Origin: JANQEU01 sp965228045
Lineage (GTDB): Bacteria > Bacteroidota > Bacteroidia > Cytophagales > Cyclobacteriaceae
Direction: 5' to 3'
Length of the DNA stretch: 64,000 nt
NCBI GenBank assembly: GCA_965228045.1
Contig: OZ245789.1
Span: 1,736,001 to 1,800,000 of the forward strand
Position numbers and translations under genes: made by a program. The notes under the pieces are model-generated. The model searched no databases. It was given only the letters and a program-made list of their open reading frames with translations, and had not been told where the DNA came from. This document shows positions 1 to 15,000 of the stretch, piece by piece. The number at the start of each line of letters is the position of its first letter. Position 1 is the first letter of the stretch.

Positions 1-3000
1 GGATCGCAAATTGTCATGTCACTGACGATATCTACGCTTACATCTATCAAACCAATTTCGTCTTCAATGACTACTCTTTCCAGATTACTTGTGAAACAAG
101 ATTTCACATTGTCAACTGCATATACCCAGTATGTACCAGCTGTCACATTATCAAGATCATTTCCTTCAAAGAAATGAAGATTATTAGCCGGATCAGGATT
201 ACTCACCGAATCAGTGAACCAGTAGAATGAGTAATCCGAACCTCGGAATTCAGGGTTATCACCCACATTGAGTACCGATACAACGGCACGTCCATTAGGG
301 TTCTCACAATTGTTGTTAGCGGCTGTTGATTTACTTAAAGTAAGTGGTAATAGCCAGTCATCAGTAAGTGTATACTCCTCAGAAATGCTACACCCTGTCG
401 CCTGATCAGTCACGGTTACCGTATACGTGCCCGCAGCCAAACTATCAATTACACTTCCGGTCATGCCATTGTCCCAACTAAAGTCATAACCAGCTGTCTG
501 ACCGTTGGCAAGGACAGAAAGTTTGCCAGTAGGGAAAGAGGTATCGCATGATGTATTATTCTGCGACAGCAATTCTCCATCATCATTAAACGCCAGAGAA
601 ATAGCCGGATAGCTGATAGAATCCGGGAAGAATTCTTCCCACAGCGTTGCCTCACATAAGTGATCGTTATGAGTAGCCTGGATATAGTAACTCTGACCTG
701 GTTCACCTGAGGTGAAATTTGATGTCGTATCTATGGCTACACCACCGTCATTCGGGTCACCCTGATAGATCACGAAAGAGTAATCAGACGTGTCCCCGTA
801 AGACATGCTCGTAATTGTGATCACGCCATTTGCCGGAGAACAAGTCGTAGGATCGGTGGTGGATACACTTAAAATTTCGGGTTCTACAGGCTCATTAGGA
901 ACAGTGAATGTACCCGTAGTCACACAAAGGGACACGGAGCTTTCCACTTCCAGGTAATATGTACCAGACCTAAGATCACCCAAAGTATCGCTGTTTGACA
1001 ATACAGGTCCGGTAGGGGAGCTTGTATTAGTATCGTAAGCCCTCCAGCTAAACGAATATGTAGAGTCGTTGAATACCTCATCACGACCATCAGCAGTTGC
1101 AGTTAAAGTACCTACAGCGGTGGCGGATGATGAACATGAACTATCGGCAGCTACCAGGGAAATCAGAAGCACCGGATCAAGTTCCATATCTTCAATTTCA
1201 AAGTATATGGTATCTGAATGACAATCGGAATCATTATAGCTTATGTGGGCATAATAATCACCAGCAGTTAAGCTATCGAGAGTAAATGGAGTAGTGGCCG
1301 AAGGATCGGTTTCTGAATCTGTCTCAACGGAGTCCCCGTCTACATTATAATAACCAATGGTGAAATTGTCTCTGATAAACGTTGAATCCGCGGTTACATC
1401 TACACTGTAAGTTGTGCCATCGTAGATAATCTGTGTGATGGCAAATGATCCACTTCCACGACCACCATTATTTTCTTCACATATTAGGTTGTCATTTACT
1501 TCATACAATTCTATAAATGGATAAACAGGGTCATTGCTGATAACCATAGAGCGTTTGGTCCTACAACCTGTGGCACTATTGATAATTTTCACTGTGTATG
1601 TGCCGTCTGAAACATCAGATATCAAAGTATCGGTATGGCTAATGCCCAATGCATTATCTACACGATTTGCAACATTTGTTGTGTCATTACCGGTGAACCA
1701 CTCAAAATCATACTCCGCTGTCAGATTGTTTGATCCATCTATCTCTACTAAGGCCAATTCACCTATGGCAACCGTTCCTCCACAGTTTTCATTTGGTGTC
1801 ATGGCGATACTATCCACACTAGGTGTGACGGTTTTCTCAAGGATTTCTATTGCAAATGATCCCTGCGTACAGTTTGTTCCAATCACCTCTAATTCGAAGG
1901 TATAGGTATCGGCGACGAGATCAGAAATTGTTATAGTTCCATTCCCGCCATCTCCCGCAGCATTTGGAGTAATCACAACGTCTGTAAATGTTGAGCTGCT
2001 GTAAGTCCAATTGAAATCATTAACTACTGCAGTGTCACCAGCATAGGTTATGTCATCGCTGTCGATGAAAATCTGACCTCCAGGTGTGCCTTCACATATT
2101 GAATCATGCTTGAGTTGAGTGTCAGGAACATTGAGATTAGGGTAGTAGAATTCATTCTGAACTTCCACAGTTTTGATCACCGGACCACATCCGGCATTTG
2201 TGGAACAAGTATCACGCTTGGTTACGGATACTGTATAGAAGTCATCACTTAGTCCGCTAATCTGAGTCGAATCTCCAAGGTCATCATTAGCCGTACCTTG
2301 ATTACCCCCGGCAAACAATTCACTACCACCAGTGGCTGAAGTACCTCTAAACCATTCAATAATATAGTTGTCGTTATCAACGTCTATTCCGTCCTCAAAG
2401 ATGTCCACAGTTACCTGGCCGGTACCATTGTTTCCAGCCACCGAACAATCCATGTTGTTGGCATCTACGGTAAAGTCAATCACCGCCTGAGTGGTGTCAT
2501 ACTCTATCGTAACACTTCTGGAAGCTGATACGCATCCGCTTGTATTGTCTCTTAAGAACACGGAGTAGGTGCCAGGATTTAGGTCATATATGCTATCAAG
2601 GTTAATGTTTTCTCTTATACCAGTTTCACTTCCCGGAAGACCAGACCAAACAAATTCGTATCGAGGATCATCCGATGGAGCCAGTGTTTTTGCAACACCA
2701 TCTATGAAAACTCTGGATATCCTTACTCCACCAGTTGAAGTTCCGGAACAGTTAACCATATCATATGTCAGGATGTCCTGATTTCGGATCTCAAGGGTAA
2801 TAGTATCTCTCTTGATATTGTAAGTAGCGACCGAGGCACATGTATTGTACGGATCGGTTCTGTCGATGGCATAGAGAGTATACTGTCCGTTCGGGAGGTT
2901 ATCGATTCTGTTACCGGTGTATCCGTCCACATTGGAGATATCCGAGGCATCGGCTACAGCAGACTCCCCATCATTGATGTTATCGATCAGAGAGGTATCC

Positions 3001-6000
3001 GAGTTAACACCTTCGAACCAGATGAACTCATAAGAGCTGGCAGTGGCAGGGTTGGTGCCAGCCGAATCTATTGCTACTTCGATGAATCCGTTACCGTCAG
3101 AACAGAAGTTGTTGTCAGCGATGTCGACCAGTTCGATGATCGGGTTCTCGGTGTCATTACCGATGGTGAAAGTGAGTGTATCAGATTCACACATGTCAGT
3201 GGTAGTGTTTTCGATGACGATCTTGTAGGTGCCCGCCGCCAGAGAGTGCGCACTGTCAGCGGCGTTCTGATTGTTAGTAGAAGACTGAGCAGTAGTACCG
3301 ATTACACCGTTACTGTTGTTCAGCCACGTAATGCTGAAGTTGTTAGCCTGAGCACTGCTCATTTGTATTTTGGTACCAGCCGAATCGATGGCATCGAGTC
3401 TTACCGCTCCATTGAAAGTAGCCGCACAATTGTCGTTGTCCTTGATCTCGAGGTCAGCGAGGAATATGGTGTACTCGACGGTATCTCTCTTGATATTGTA
3501 AGTAGCGACCGAAGCACATGTATTGTACGGATCGGTTCTGTCGATGGCATAGAGAGTATACTGTCCGTTCGGGAGGTTATCGATTCTGTTACCGGTGTAT
3601 CCGTCCACATTGGAGATATCCGAGGCATCGGCTACAGCAGACTCCCCATCATTGATGTTATCGATCAGAGAGGTATCCGAGTTAACACCTTCGAACCAGA
3701 TGAACTCATAAGAGCTGGCAGTGGCAGGGTTGGTGCCAGCCGAATCTATTGCTACTTCGATGAATCCGTTACCGTCAGAACAGAAGTTGTTGTCAGCGAT
3801 GTCGACCAGTTCGATGATCGGGTTCTCGGTGTCATTACCGATGGTGAAAGTGAGTGTATCAGATTCACACATGTCAGTGGTAGTGTTTTCGATGACGATC
3901 TTGTAGGTGCCCGCCGCCAGAGAGTGCGCACTGTCAGCGGCGTTCTGATTGTTAGTAGAAGACTGAGCAGTAGTACCGATTACACCGTTACTGTTGTTCA
4001 GCCACGTAATGCTGAAGTTGTTAGCCTGAGCACTGCTCATTTGTATTTTGGTACCAGCCGAATCGATGGCATCGAGTCTTACCGCTCCATTGAAAGTAGC
4101 CGCACAGTTGTCGTTGTCCTTGATCTCAAGGTCAGCGAGGAATATGGTGTACTCGACGGTATCTCTCTTGATATTGTAAGTAGCGACCGAGGCACATGTA
4201 TTGTACGGATCGGTTCTGTCGATGGCATAGAGAGTATACTGTCCGTTCGGGAGGTTATCGATTCTGTTACCGGTGTATCCGTCCACATTGGAGATATCCG
4301 AGGCATCGGCTACAGCAGACTCCCCATCATTGATGTTATCGATCAGGGAGGTATCCGAGTTAACACCTTCGAACCAGATGAACTCATAAGAGCTGGCAGT
4401 GGCAGGGTTGGTGCCAGCCGAATCTATTGCCACTTCAATGAATCCGTTACCGTCAGTACAGAAGTTGTTGTCAGCGATGTCGACCAGTTCGATGATCGGG
4501 TTCTCGGTGTCATTACCGATGGTGAAAGTGAGTGTATCAGATTCACACATGTCAGTGGTAGTGTTTTCGATGACGATCTTGTAGGTGCCAGCCGCCAGAG
4601 AGTGGATACTGTCTTCGCTGTTAACTCCATTTGTATTTGAAGTAGTAGTGGTAGTAGTCAGCGGGTTGTTGCTGTTATCCAACCAGGTGATGTCGAAGTT
4701 GTTAGCCTGAGCACTGCTCATTTGTATTTTGGTACCAGCCGAATCGATGGCATCGAGTCTTACCGCTCCATTGAAAGTAGCCGCACAGTTGTCGTTGTCC
4801 TTGATCTCGAGGTCAGCGAGGAATATGGTGTACTCGACGGTATCTCTCTTGATATTGTAAGTAGCGACCGAAGCACATGTATTGTACGGATCGGTTCTGT
4901 CGATGGCATAGAGAGTATACTGTCCGTTCGGGAGGTTATCGATCCTGTTACCGGTGTATCCGTCCACATTGGAGATATCCGAGGCATCGGCTACAGCAGA
5001 CTCCCCATCATTGATGTTATCGATCAGAGAGGTATCCGAGTTAACACCTTCGAACCAGATGAACTCATAAGAGCTGGCAGTGGCAGGGTTGGTGCCAGCC
5101 GAATCTATTGCCACTTCAATGAATCCGTTACCGTCAGTACAGAAGTTGTTGTCAGCGATGTCGACCAGTTCGATGATCGGGTTCTCGGTGTCATTACCGA
5201 TGGTGAAAGTGAGTGTATCAGATTCACACATGTCAGTGGTAGTGTTTTCGATGACGATCTTGTAGGTGCCAGCCGCCAGAGAGTGGATACTGTCTTCGCT
5301 GTTAACTCCATTTGTATTTGAAGTAGTAGTGGTAGTAGTCAGCGGGTTGTTGCTGTTATCCAACCAGGTGATGTCGAAGTTGTTAGCCTGAGCACTGCTC
5401 ATTTGTATTTTGGTACCAGCCGAATCGATGGCATCGAGTCTTACGGCCCCATTGAAAGTAGCCGCACAGTTGTCGTTGTCCTTGATCTCAAGGTCAGCGA
5501 GGAATATGGTGTACTCGACGGTATCTCTCTTGATATTGTAAGTAGCGACCGAGGCACATGTATTGTACGGATCGGTTCTGTCGATGGCATAGAGAGTATA
5601 CTGTCCGTTCGGGAGGTTATCGATTCTGTTACCGGTGTATCCGTCCACATTGGAGATATCCGAGGCATCGGCTACAGCAGACTCCCCATCATTGATGTTA
5701 TCGATCAGAGAGGTATCCGAGTTAACACCTTCGAACCAGATGAACTCATAAGAGCTGGCAGTGGCAGGGTTGGTGCCAGCCGAATCTATTGCTACTTCAA
5801 TGAATCCGTTACCGTCAGTACAGAAGTTGTTGTCAGCGATGTCGACCAGTTCGATGATCGGGTTCTCGGTGTCATTACCGATGGTGAAAGTGAGTGTATC
5901 AGATTCACACATGTCAGTGGTAGTGTTTTCGATGACGATCTTGTAGGTGCCAGCCGCCAGAGAGTGGATACTGTCTTCGCTGTTAACTCCATTTGTATTT

Positions 6001-9000
6001 GAAGTAGTAGTGGTAGTAGTCAGCGGGTTGTTGCTGTTATCCAACCAGGTGATGTCGAAGTTGTTAGCCTGAGCACTGCTCATTTGTATTTTGGTACCAG
6101 CCGAATCGATGGCATCGAGTCTTACGGCCCCATTGAAAGTAGCCGCACAGTTGTCGTTGTCCTTGATCTCAAGGTCAGCGAGGAATATGGTGTACTCGAC
6201 GGTATCTCTCTTGATATTGTAAGTAGCGACCGAGGCACATGTATTGTACGGATCGGTTCTGTCGATGGCATAGAGAGTATACTGTCCGTTCGGGAGGTTA
6301 TCGATTCTGTTACCGGTGTATCCGTCCACATTGGAGATATCCGAGGCATCGGCTACAGCAGACTCCCCATCATTGATGTTATCGATCAGAGAGGTATCCG
6401 AGTTAACACCTTCGAACCAGATGAACTCATAAGAGCTGGCAGTGGCAGGGTTGGTGCCAGCCGAATCTATTGCTACTTCGATGAATCCGTTACCGTCAGT
6501 ACAGAAGTTGTTGTCAGCGATGTCGACCAGTTCGATGATCGGGTTCTCGGTGTCATTACCGATGGTGAAAGTGAGTGTATCAGATTCACACATGTCAGTG
6601 GTAGTGTTTTCGATGACGATCTTGTAGGTGCCCGCCGCCAGAGAGTGCGCACTGTCAGCGGCGTTCTGATTGTTAGTAGAAGACTGAGCAGTAGTACCGA
6701 TTACACCGTTACTGTTGTTCAGCCACGTAATGCTGAAGTTGTTAGCCTGAGCACTGCTCATTTGTATTTTGGTACCAGCCGAATCGATGGCATCGAGTCT
6801 TACGGCCCCATTGAAAGTAGCCGCACAGTTGTCGTTGTCCTTGATCTCAAGGTCAGCGAGGAATATGGTGTACTCGACGGTATCTCTCTTGATATTGTAA
6901 GTAGCGACCGAGGCACATGTATTGTACGGATCGGTTCTGTCGATGGCATAGAGAGTATACTGTCCGTTCGGGAGGTTATCGATTCTGTTACCGGTGTATC
7001 CGTCCACATTGGAGATATCCGAGGCATCGGCTACAGCAGACTCCCCATCATTGATGTTATCGATCAGAGAGGTATCCGAGTTAACACCTTCGAACCAGAT
7101 GAACTCATAAGAGCTGGCAGTGGCAGGGTTGGTGCCAGCCGAATCTATTGCTACTTCAATGAATCCGTTACCGTCAGTACAGAAGTTGTTGTCAGCGATG
7201 TCGACCAGTTCGATGATCGGGTTCTCGGTGTCATTACCGATGGTGAAAGTGAGTGTATCAGATTCACACATGTCAGTGGTAGTGTTTTCGATGACGATCT
7301 TGTAGGTGCCAGCCGTCAGAGAGTGGATACTGTCTTCGCTGTTAACTCCATTTGTATTTGAAGTAGTAGTGGTAGTAGTCAGCGGGTTGTTGCTGTTATC
7401 CAACCAGGTGATGTCGAAGTTGTTAGCCTGAGCACTGCTCATTTGTATTTTGGTACCAGCCGAATCGATGGCATCGAGTCTTACCGCTCCATTGAAAGTA
7501 GCCGCACAGTTGTCGTTGTCCTTGATCTCGAGGTCAGCGAGGAATATGGTGTACTCGACGGTATCTCTCTTGATATTGTAAGTAGCGACCGAAGCACATG
7601 TATTGTACGGATCGGTTCTGTCGATGGCATAGAGAGTATACTGTCCGTTCGGGAGGTTATCGATCCTGTTACCGGTGTATCCGTCCACATTGGAGATATC
7701 CGAGGCATCGGCTACAGCAGACTCCCCATCATTGATGTTATCGATCAGAGAGGTATCCGAGTTAACACCTTCGAACCAGATGAACTCATAAGAGCTGGCA
7801 GTGGCAGGGTTGGTGCCAGCCGAATCTATTGCCACTTCGATGAATCCGTTACCGTCAGAACAGAAGTTGTTGTCAGCGATGTCGACCAGTTCGATGATCG
7901 GGTTCTCGGTGTCATTACCGATGGTGAAAGTGAGTGTATCAGATTCACACATGTCAGTGGTAGTGTTTTCGATGACGATCTTGTAGGTGCCAGCCGCCAG
8001 AGAGTGGATACTGTCTTCGCTGTTAACTCCATTTGTATTTGAAGTAGTAGTGGTAGTAGTCAGCGGGTTGTTGCTGTTATCCAACCAGGTGATGTCGAAG
8101 TTGTTAGCCTGAGCACTGCTCATTTGTATTTTGGTACCAGCCGAATCGATGGCATCGAGTCTTACGGCCCCATTGAAAGTAGCCGCACAGTTGTCGTTGT
8201 CCTTGATCTCAAGGTCAGCGAGGAATATGGTGTACTCGACGGTATCTCTCTTGATATTGTAAGTAGCGACCGAAGCACATGTATTGTACGGATCGGTTCT
8301 GTCGATGGCATAGAGAGTATACTGTCCGTTCGGGAGGTTATCGATTCTGTTACCGGTGTATCCGTCCACATTGGAGATATCCGAGGCATCGGCTACAGCA
8401 GACTCCCCATCATTGATGTTATCGATCAGAGAGGTATCCGAGTTAACACCTTCGAACCAGATGAACTCATAAGAGCTGGCAGTGGCAGGGTTGGTGCCAG
8501 CCGAATCTATTGCCACTTCAATGAATCCGTTACCGTCAGTACAGAAGTTGTTGTCAGCGATGTCGACCAGTTCGATGATCGGGTTCTCGGTGTCATTACC
8601 GATGGTGAAAGTGAGTGTATCAGATTCACACATGTCAGTGGTAGTGTTTTCGATGACGATCTTGTAGGTGCCAGCCGCCAGAGAGTGGATACTGTCTTCG
8701 CTGTTAACTCCATTTGTATTTGAAGTAGTAGTGGTAGTAGTCAGCGGGTTGTTGCTGTTATCCAACCAGGTGATGTCGAAGTTGTTAGCCTGAGCACTGC
8801 TCATTTGTATTTTGGTACCAGCCGAATCGATGGCATCGAGTCTTACCGCTCCATTGAAAGTAGCCGCACAGTTGTCGTTGTCCTTGATCTCGAGGTCAGC
8901 GAGGAATATGGTGTACTCGACGGTATCTCTCTTGATATTGTAAGTAGCGACCGAAGCACATGTATTGTACGGATCGGTTCTGTCGATGGCATAGAGAGTA

Positions 9001-12000
9001 TACTGTCCGTTCGGGAGGTTATCGATCCTGTTACCGGTGTATCCGTCCACATTGGAGATATCCGAGGCATCGGCTACAGCAGACTCCCCATCATTGATGT
9101 TATCGATCAGAGAGGTATCCGAGTTAACACCTTCGAACCAGATGAACTCATAAGAGCTGGCAGTGGCAGGGTTGGTGCCAGCCGAATCTATTGCCACTTC
9201 GATGAATCCGTTACCGTCAGTACAGAAGTTGTTGTCAGCGATGTCGATAAGCTCGATGATCGGGTTCTCGGTGTCATCAAATATCTGGAATGAAATGGAA
9301 TCACTTGAACAGTTGGTCACTGTATCATTGATCATTACTTTGTAAACACCTGCAGATAAGCCATATAGGCTGTCATTGGCGATATCTTGCGTTCCAGCTG
9401 TTCCCGCAGCTAAAGCGGCCGTTGACCAATTGATTTTGTATCTGGACGAAATGGCAATGGCGTCACCATCAAGTCTTATTGAATCGATTTTAATGTATCC
9501 ATTGCTATTCTGGCAATTGTCATTATCTGAGAGGACTACATCGCCGCTGGGACTATCTACGGAAATTACAGACTGATCTTCTTCCAGTAAGTACACAGAT
9601 ACAACAAAGCAGTTGTTGTTCGGATTGTTGACATCAATGACCTCGATGGTGTAATAACCGCCATCTAAATTCTTAACTGTATCTACAAACGGGCCAGAAC
9701 TGAATGTTCCGCTTGCATTTTCAATGGAATCCAGGGTGGTATTGCCTTCTTCAAGGTTAGTTCCAGTAGTTTGTCCACGATACCAGGTCCATGAATAATC
9801 ATCCAGACCTACTGAATCTCCACCATTTGTGATTTCAAATCTCAGCTGGCCTAACCCATAATCACCAGCGTCGTAGCATGAGCTATCCATTGCCACTTGA
9901 GTCACGGAGACAATAGGAGCGACTGTAACACTGTCAATTTCTACTTCAAGAGGTTCAGTTAAACAGCCCGAGGCGGAATGAAGAGCTCTTACATAATAAG
10001 TCCCAGCACTAAGAGATCCTAAAGAGGTACCCACACCAAAGTCCTGCAAAGTATCGGCAGTTACGGTTGGCGGGTAGGTAGATAGGAAAACAAATTCATA
10101 ATCGGCCACATTTCCAGTCACATAACTATCATCATCAATTGCTATTGCTCCTTCATTGGCCGTACAATTGGTCAGATCTGTAATGGATGCAGACAACAGG
10201 TCATGATCTTCCCCGGCATTCTGTATTTCAAATGTCAAGGTGTCAGCTGTACAACCATTTGCCGCAGGATTGGCAGCACTAGATTCAGTCTCAACAACAA
10301 TCGTATATTCACCAGGTGCCAATGTATCTCCGGCATCGCTCCATCTATCAAAATATGGCCCTGCTACAGTTGCATCAACTTGTTCCGTATGGTGAGGACT
10401 ACCACCGGAAGCATCATTTCCTTCAAACCAGTGGAAATTGAAAGCCTCTGTAGTACTATCATTTGCCTCTTTCGCTACAGATACATAAATGTTACCAGTG
10501 TACTGGCCGGAAGCGGCGAGATCCACATCACAAACCGTATTGTTGGTAATTGATACAGAATCAATCAATGGATTGAATGACTTATCATATACTGAATCTG
10601 TGGCAGCTAATGTCCAGCATTCGTTTCCAGACAGTGTTGACAGTTCCTGAGCAACAGCTGTGTAAACTCCGGACGGAAGGAAAGAGAATTGTGCAGTATC
10701 ATCTTCGGTCAAAGTCGGAACAGTATTATCAATGATTGTAGAATCTCCATCATAAATTCGTCCGTTAACAGGATCATACAAATATGGAAATCGAAGAGTA
10801 GCGCCAACGGTATTTACTACGTCATAAGGGCTGTATCGATCAGCGGGAACACCATCGCCAGCGTACAGATAAATGGCATAATTTCCAACATTATCGACAT
10901 CATTTGGACCTGCTCCATTACCGATACTGCCAAATGTAATACCGGAACCGCCGTTGATGATAGTAACACCAGGATTCGACAAATTATTGATTGTCTCATC
11001 ATTAACCCAGGTTCCGGAAATCATTGAGGCCTGGAATGCACCTGCAGTTGTGTCATTGACCACAGCCCTGGCTCCACTTGTTCCTCCTTGAATAGTGTCA
11101 AGAATTTCAAAAACACCAGTTTGATCGGCTGTATTAAAACTAATGGTAATGTTATCTGCCAGAGAGACATTCGCTTGTCCATCATCAGGACACTCCTCAA
11201 CGTGCTTGATGGTTAAGGTAGTAGTAGCCTGAATCCCATTATATGGTAAGTAATGCGTTTCTTGATACCTACATCCAGTGGTGCTGCTTATTGCGACAAC
11301 AGTATATAATCCTGTGATTAAGTCATCCAGTGTGGTTGTATTGGAGCCGGTGGAAAGATTCACGGTTACGGATGGATCGAACGTAAGGGCCTCCCCATTA
11401 GCTAAAGAATCTTCCGATGGTGTGCTTATATCGTCATAGGAGCCAGTTCCTTCATACCACATGAATGTCCAGGTATCTCCCATATCGTTGGTGATATCTG
11501 CTGTTATAGTACCTCCCCCACTATTGCAAGCATTTGGTATGGCGTCTGTAGAAATCTCAATTGTTGGAGCAAGACTCGATACATTATCTGCCACCTCAAT
11601 ACTCTCAATTGAAGTCTTAACACCCGAATTCGTCTCAGTAACTACCAGGGAGTACCATCCACTCTCCAGACGGGTTATGCTTGAATTCGTGGAATCAGTC
11701 AGTCTGGTACCTGTAGTATCCTGTGTTTCATACCACTGGTAAGTATAGTTTGGAGTAAAGTCGAATGGTGTTCCATTTGAATAATTGATGGTCAGATTAT
11801 CCTGAAATGCTGTTCCATTTGCTGGATTACATTGAGTCTGAGCCGTTTGATCCAGTGTCAAACTAAGGTTTGGAATGGTTTCAACAATTTCCACCGTATC
11901 GGTATCAAAACAACCCGAAGCATCTTCAATTACTTTGACAGTGTAAACTCCGGATTGCAAATTACTTACTGTATCACCTGCTGTATTGAATGTGGCTGTT

Positions 12001-15000
12001 GGCACTGGACCAGATCCATTTTGAACCAGATTGGAACTATTGGTATTCGCTCCTTTGTACCATTCATAGGTGTATCCTGCGCCAGTTGGAGAAGCACCTG
12101 CACTACCGGTAGGGGTACTTAAATTAAACGAATACTGGTCCGAAACTATATTGGCTGTAGCCGAAACAGGTGTTGTCTGGTCTTCCACTTCGATGGTAAT
12201 GGCCGGTGAAGGACAACCGGTATTTAGGTCAACCAACTGTACAGTGTAATTTCCGGGATCTACATTCACCAAAGTAGTAGAATCACTAAGATCCACAGCC
12301 TGATTAAAGGCTGATCCGTACTTCTCCGTACCCAGATTCATACCATCCGTAATCTTTTTATTGGCATCCACTGAAGTACCATAATACCAGTTGATCTGGA
12401 AGTCACCTTGTGGGGATGATGGTTCCAACTCTGATCCAATCAAAGTAATCGAACCATTAGGATAGTCCGTATCCTCAATACAAACCGTAACATGCGTAGT
12501 ATCAATCGCAGCATCCGTTTCAGGGATCTCCGTCGTCAATGGTTCATCCATTATGGAGAATTGAAATAGCCTTTCACAACCACTGGAGATGTTCGAAAGG
12601 AACAAGGTATAAGTTCCACCAGGAATACTATCCAGGTAGAATAAGTTAGCATCGGAAATCGTATCGGCACCAGATACTGCAGTTGGGATCACAGCCCCGG
12701 TTGTGTCGGTACCCTGGAACCACTTGTAAGTGTAATCGGATGGATCGCCTTCCGGATCTACCGCAATTTGGCCGGTATATCTTCCAGTCGTTGCCACGCC
12801 AAGATCACAAACGGTATTATCCGATGTGTTTGCCACATTTTTAGTAGCATCCGGATAATCCAGGACTTCATCCACAAAGAACGTCACCGGTGTAGAACTA
12901 CAACCTGAAGTATCACTGACGACCAGCACGGTATACTGCCCTGTGGCCAGGCCAGAGAATACATTGGTAGAGTCTCCTGTTGATGTCGAAAGGAAAGTGC
13001 CTGTAGTATCTGATCCCTGGTACCATAAGAAGTATTGGTTGGTCAGGTCGACAGCTGAACCATTAACATTGTTGATGGTGATTTGTCCCACATCCGCATT
13101 GCAGACGCTATCGTCTTTTACTTCATAATCTACACCTGGGTTTCCGGTGTTTATTGTTAAAGAAGTGGAGGTCACACCTGTAGAGTCTGCTACCCTGAAT
13201 TCCAGGGTATCGGCACACCCTGTGGTGTTGCTGAGCATGGTTACGGTGTAAGTACCGGAAGGCAGATTTTGGATGAGTGTATCATAACCACCTGCACTGG
13301 TAGCGCTGGGAACGGTCTGATCGAGACTGTCGGCAGCATTGGTAGATTGACCAAAATACCATCCGAAGTCATAATCACCATTGAGAGCAGACCCTGTGGT
13401 AGGATCGATCTGTATAGCCCCGGTAAACGTGGTGCTAGTGGTTAAAAAAGCTGTATCACAGACGTAGTTAGCCGAAGACTGAGAACCAGGAGTAGATTCG
13501 GAAATGAAGGTAGCTGATGGAGTAACAAGTTCCTCATCGACAAAGAATGTTACCTGGGTAGAGGAACACCCGGTAGTATCTGTAAATGCTACAACGGTGT
13601 ACTGCCCGGTACCCAGATTGGAGAAAGTATTGGAAGAATCACCAACTGAATTTCCGGAAAGCATTATACCTGTGGTGTCAGAACCTTCAAACCAGAGGAA
13701 GTAATGAGCTGCATCAGGGGTGCTTCCATTGACACTATTAATCGTGATCGAACCATTATCAGCGTTGCACTGGTCAACATCATTTATGAGGTAATCAACA
13801 CCCGGACTTCCGGTGTTAATTGTCAAATTGGTTGTTGAAATTCCACTGGAATCAGCTACTGTAAACTCCAGCGTATCAGCACACCCTGTGGTGTTGCTAA
13901 GCATGGTTACGGTATAAGTACCTGAAGGTAGATTCTGGATGAGTGTATCATAACCACCTGCACTGGTAGCGCCAGGAACAGTCTGATCGAGTGAGTCAGC
14001 AGCATCGGTAGATTGCCCTAAATACCATCCAAAGACATAATCACCATTGAGGGCGGACCCTGTAGTAGGATCAATCTGAATAGCCCCAGTAAACGTGGTG
14101 CTAGTAGTTACAAAAGCTGTGTCACACACATAGTTAGCCGAAGACTGCGAACCCGGTGTAGATTCGGAGATGAAGGTAGCCGAAGGCTCAATAAGACTTT
14201 CATCTACGAAGAACGTCACAGGCGTAGAGCTACAACCTGAAGTATCACTGACGACCAGGACGGTATACTGTCCTGTAGCCAGGTCAGAAAATACGTTTGT
14301 AGAGTCTCCTGTTGATGTTGAAAGGAAAGTACCTGTAGTATCTGATCCCTGGTACCATAAGAAGTATTGGTTGGTCAGGTCAACTGCTGAACCATTGACA
14401 TTGTTGATGGTGATTTGTCCCACATCCGCATTACAGAGTGAGTCATCCAGGATTTCATAATCAACATTCGGTGTGGCAGTGTTGATGGTCAACGCAGTAG
14501 AGGTGACTCCACTGGAATCAGCTACTGTAAACTCAAGCGTATCGGCACACCCTGTGGTATTGCTGAGCATGGTCACCGTGTAAGTTCCGGAAGGCAGATT
14601 CTGGATGAGCGTATCATAACCACCTGCACTGGTAGCGCCAGGGACGGTCTGATCGAGTGAGTCAGCGGCATCGGTAGATTGCCCAAAATACCATCCAAAG
14701 ACATAATCACCATTGAGCGCAGACCCTGTAGTAGGATCGATCTGGATTGCTCCTGTAAATGTAGTAGTAGTGGTAACGAAGGCTGTGTCACAGACATAGT
14801 TAGCCGAAGACTGCGAACCAGGAGTTGATTCGGAGATGAAGGTAGCCGAAGGCTCAATGAGGCTTTCATCTACGAAGAACGTCACCGGTGTAGAACTACA
14901 TCCGGATGTATCACTGACGACCAGGACGGTATACTGTCCTGTAGCCAGGTCAGAGAATACGTTTGTAGAGTCTCCTGTTGATGTCGAAAGGAAAGTACCT

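Noticed and set aside
3246..8723. Long plus-strand open frames (up to about 460 residues) repeated through array 1
   Set aside because: They are antisense shadows of the repeat units, recur with the 678/681 period and encode low-complexity Val/Ser/Arg-rich sequence with no domain.
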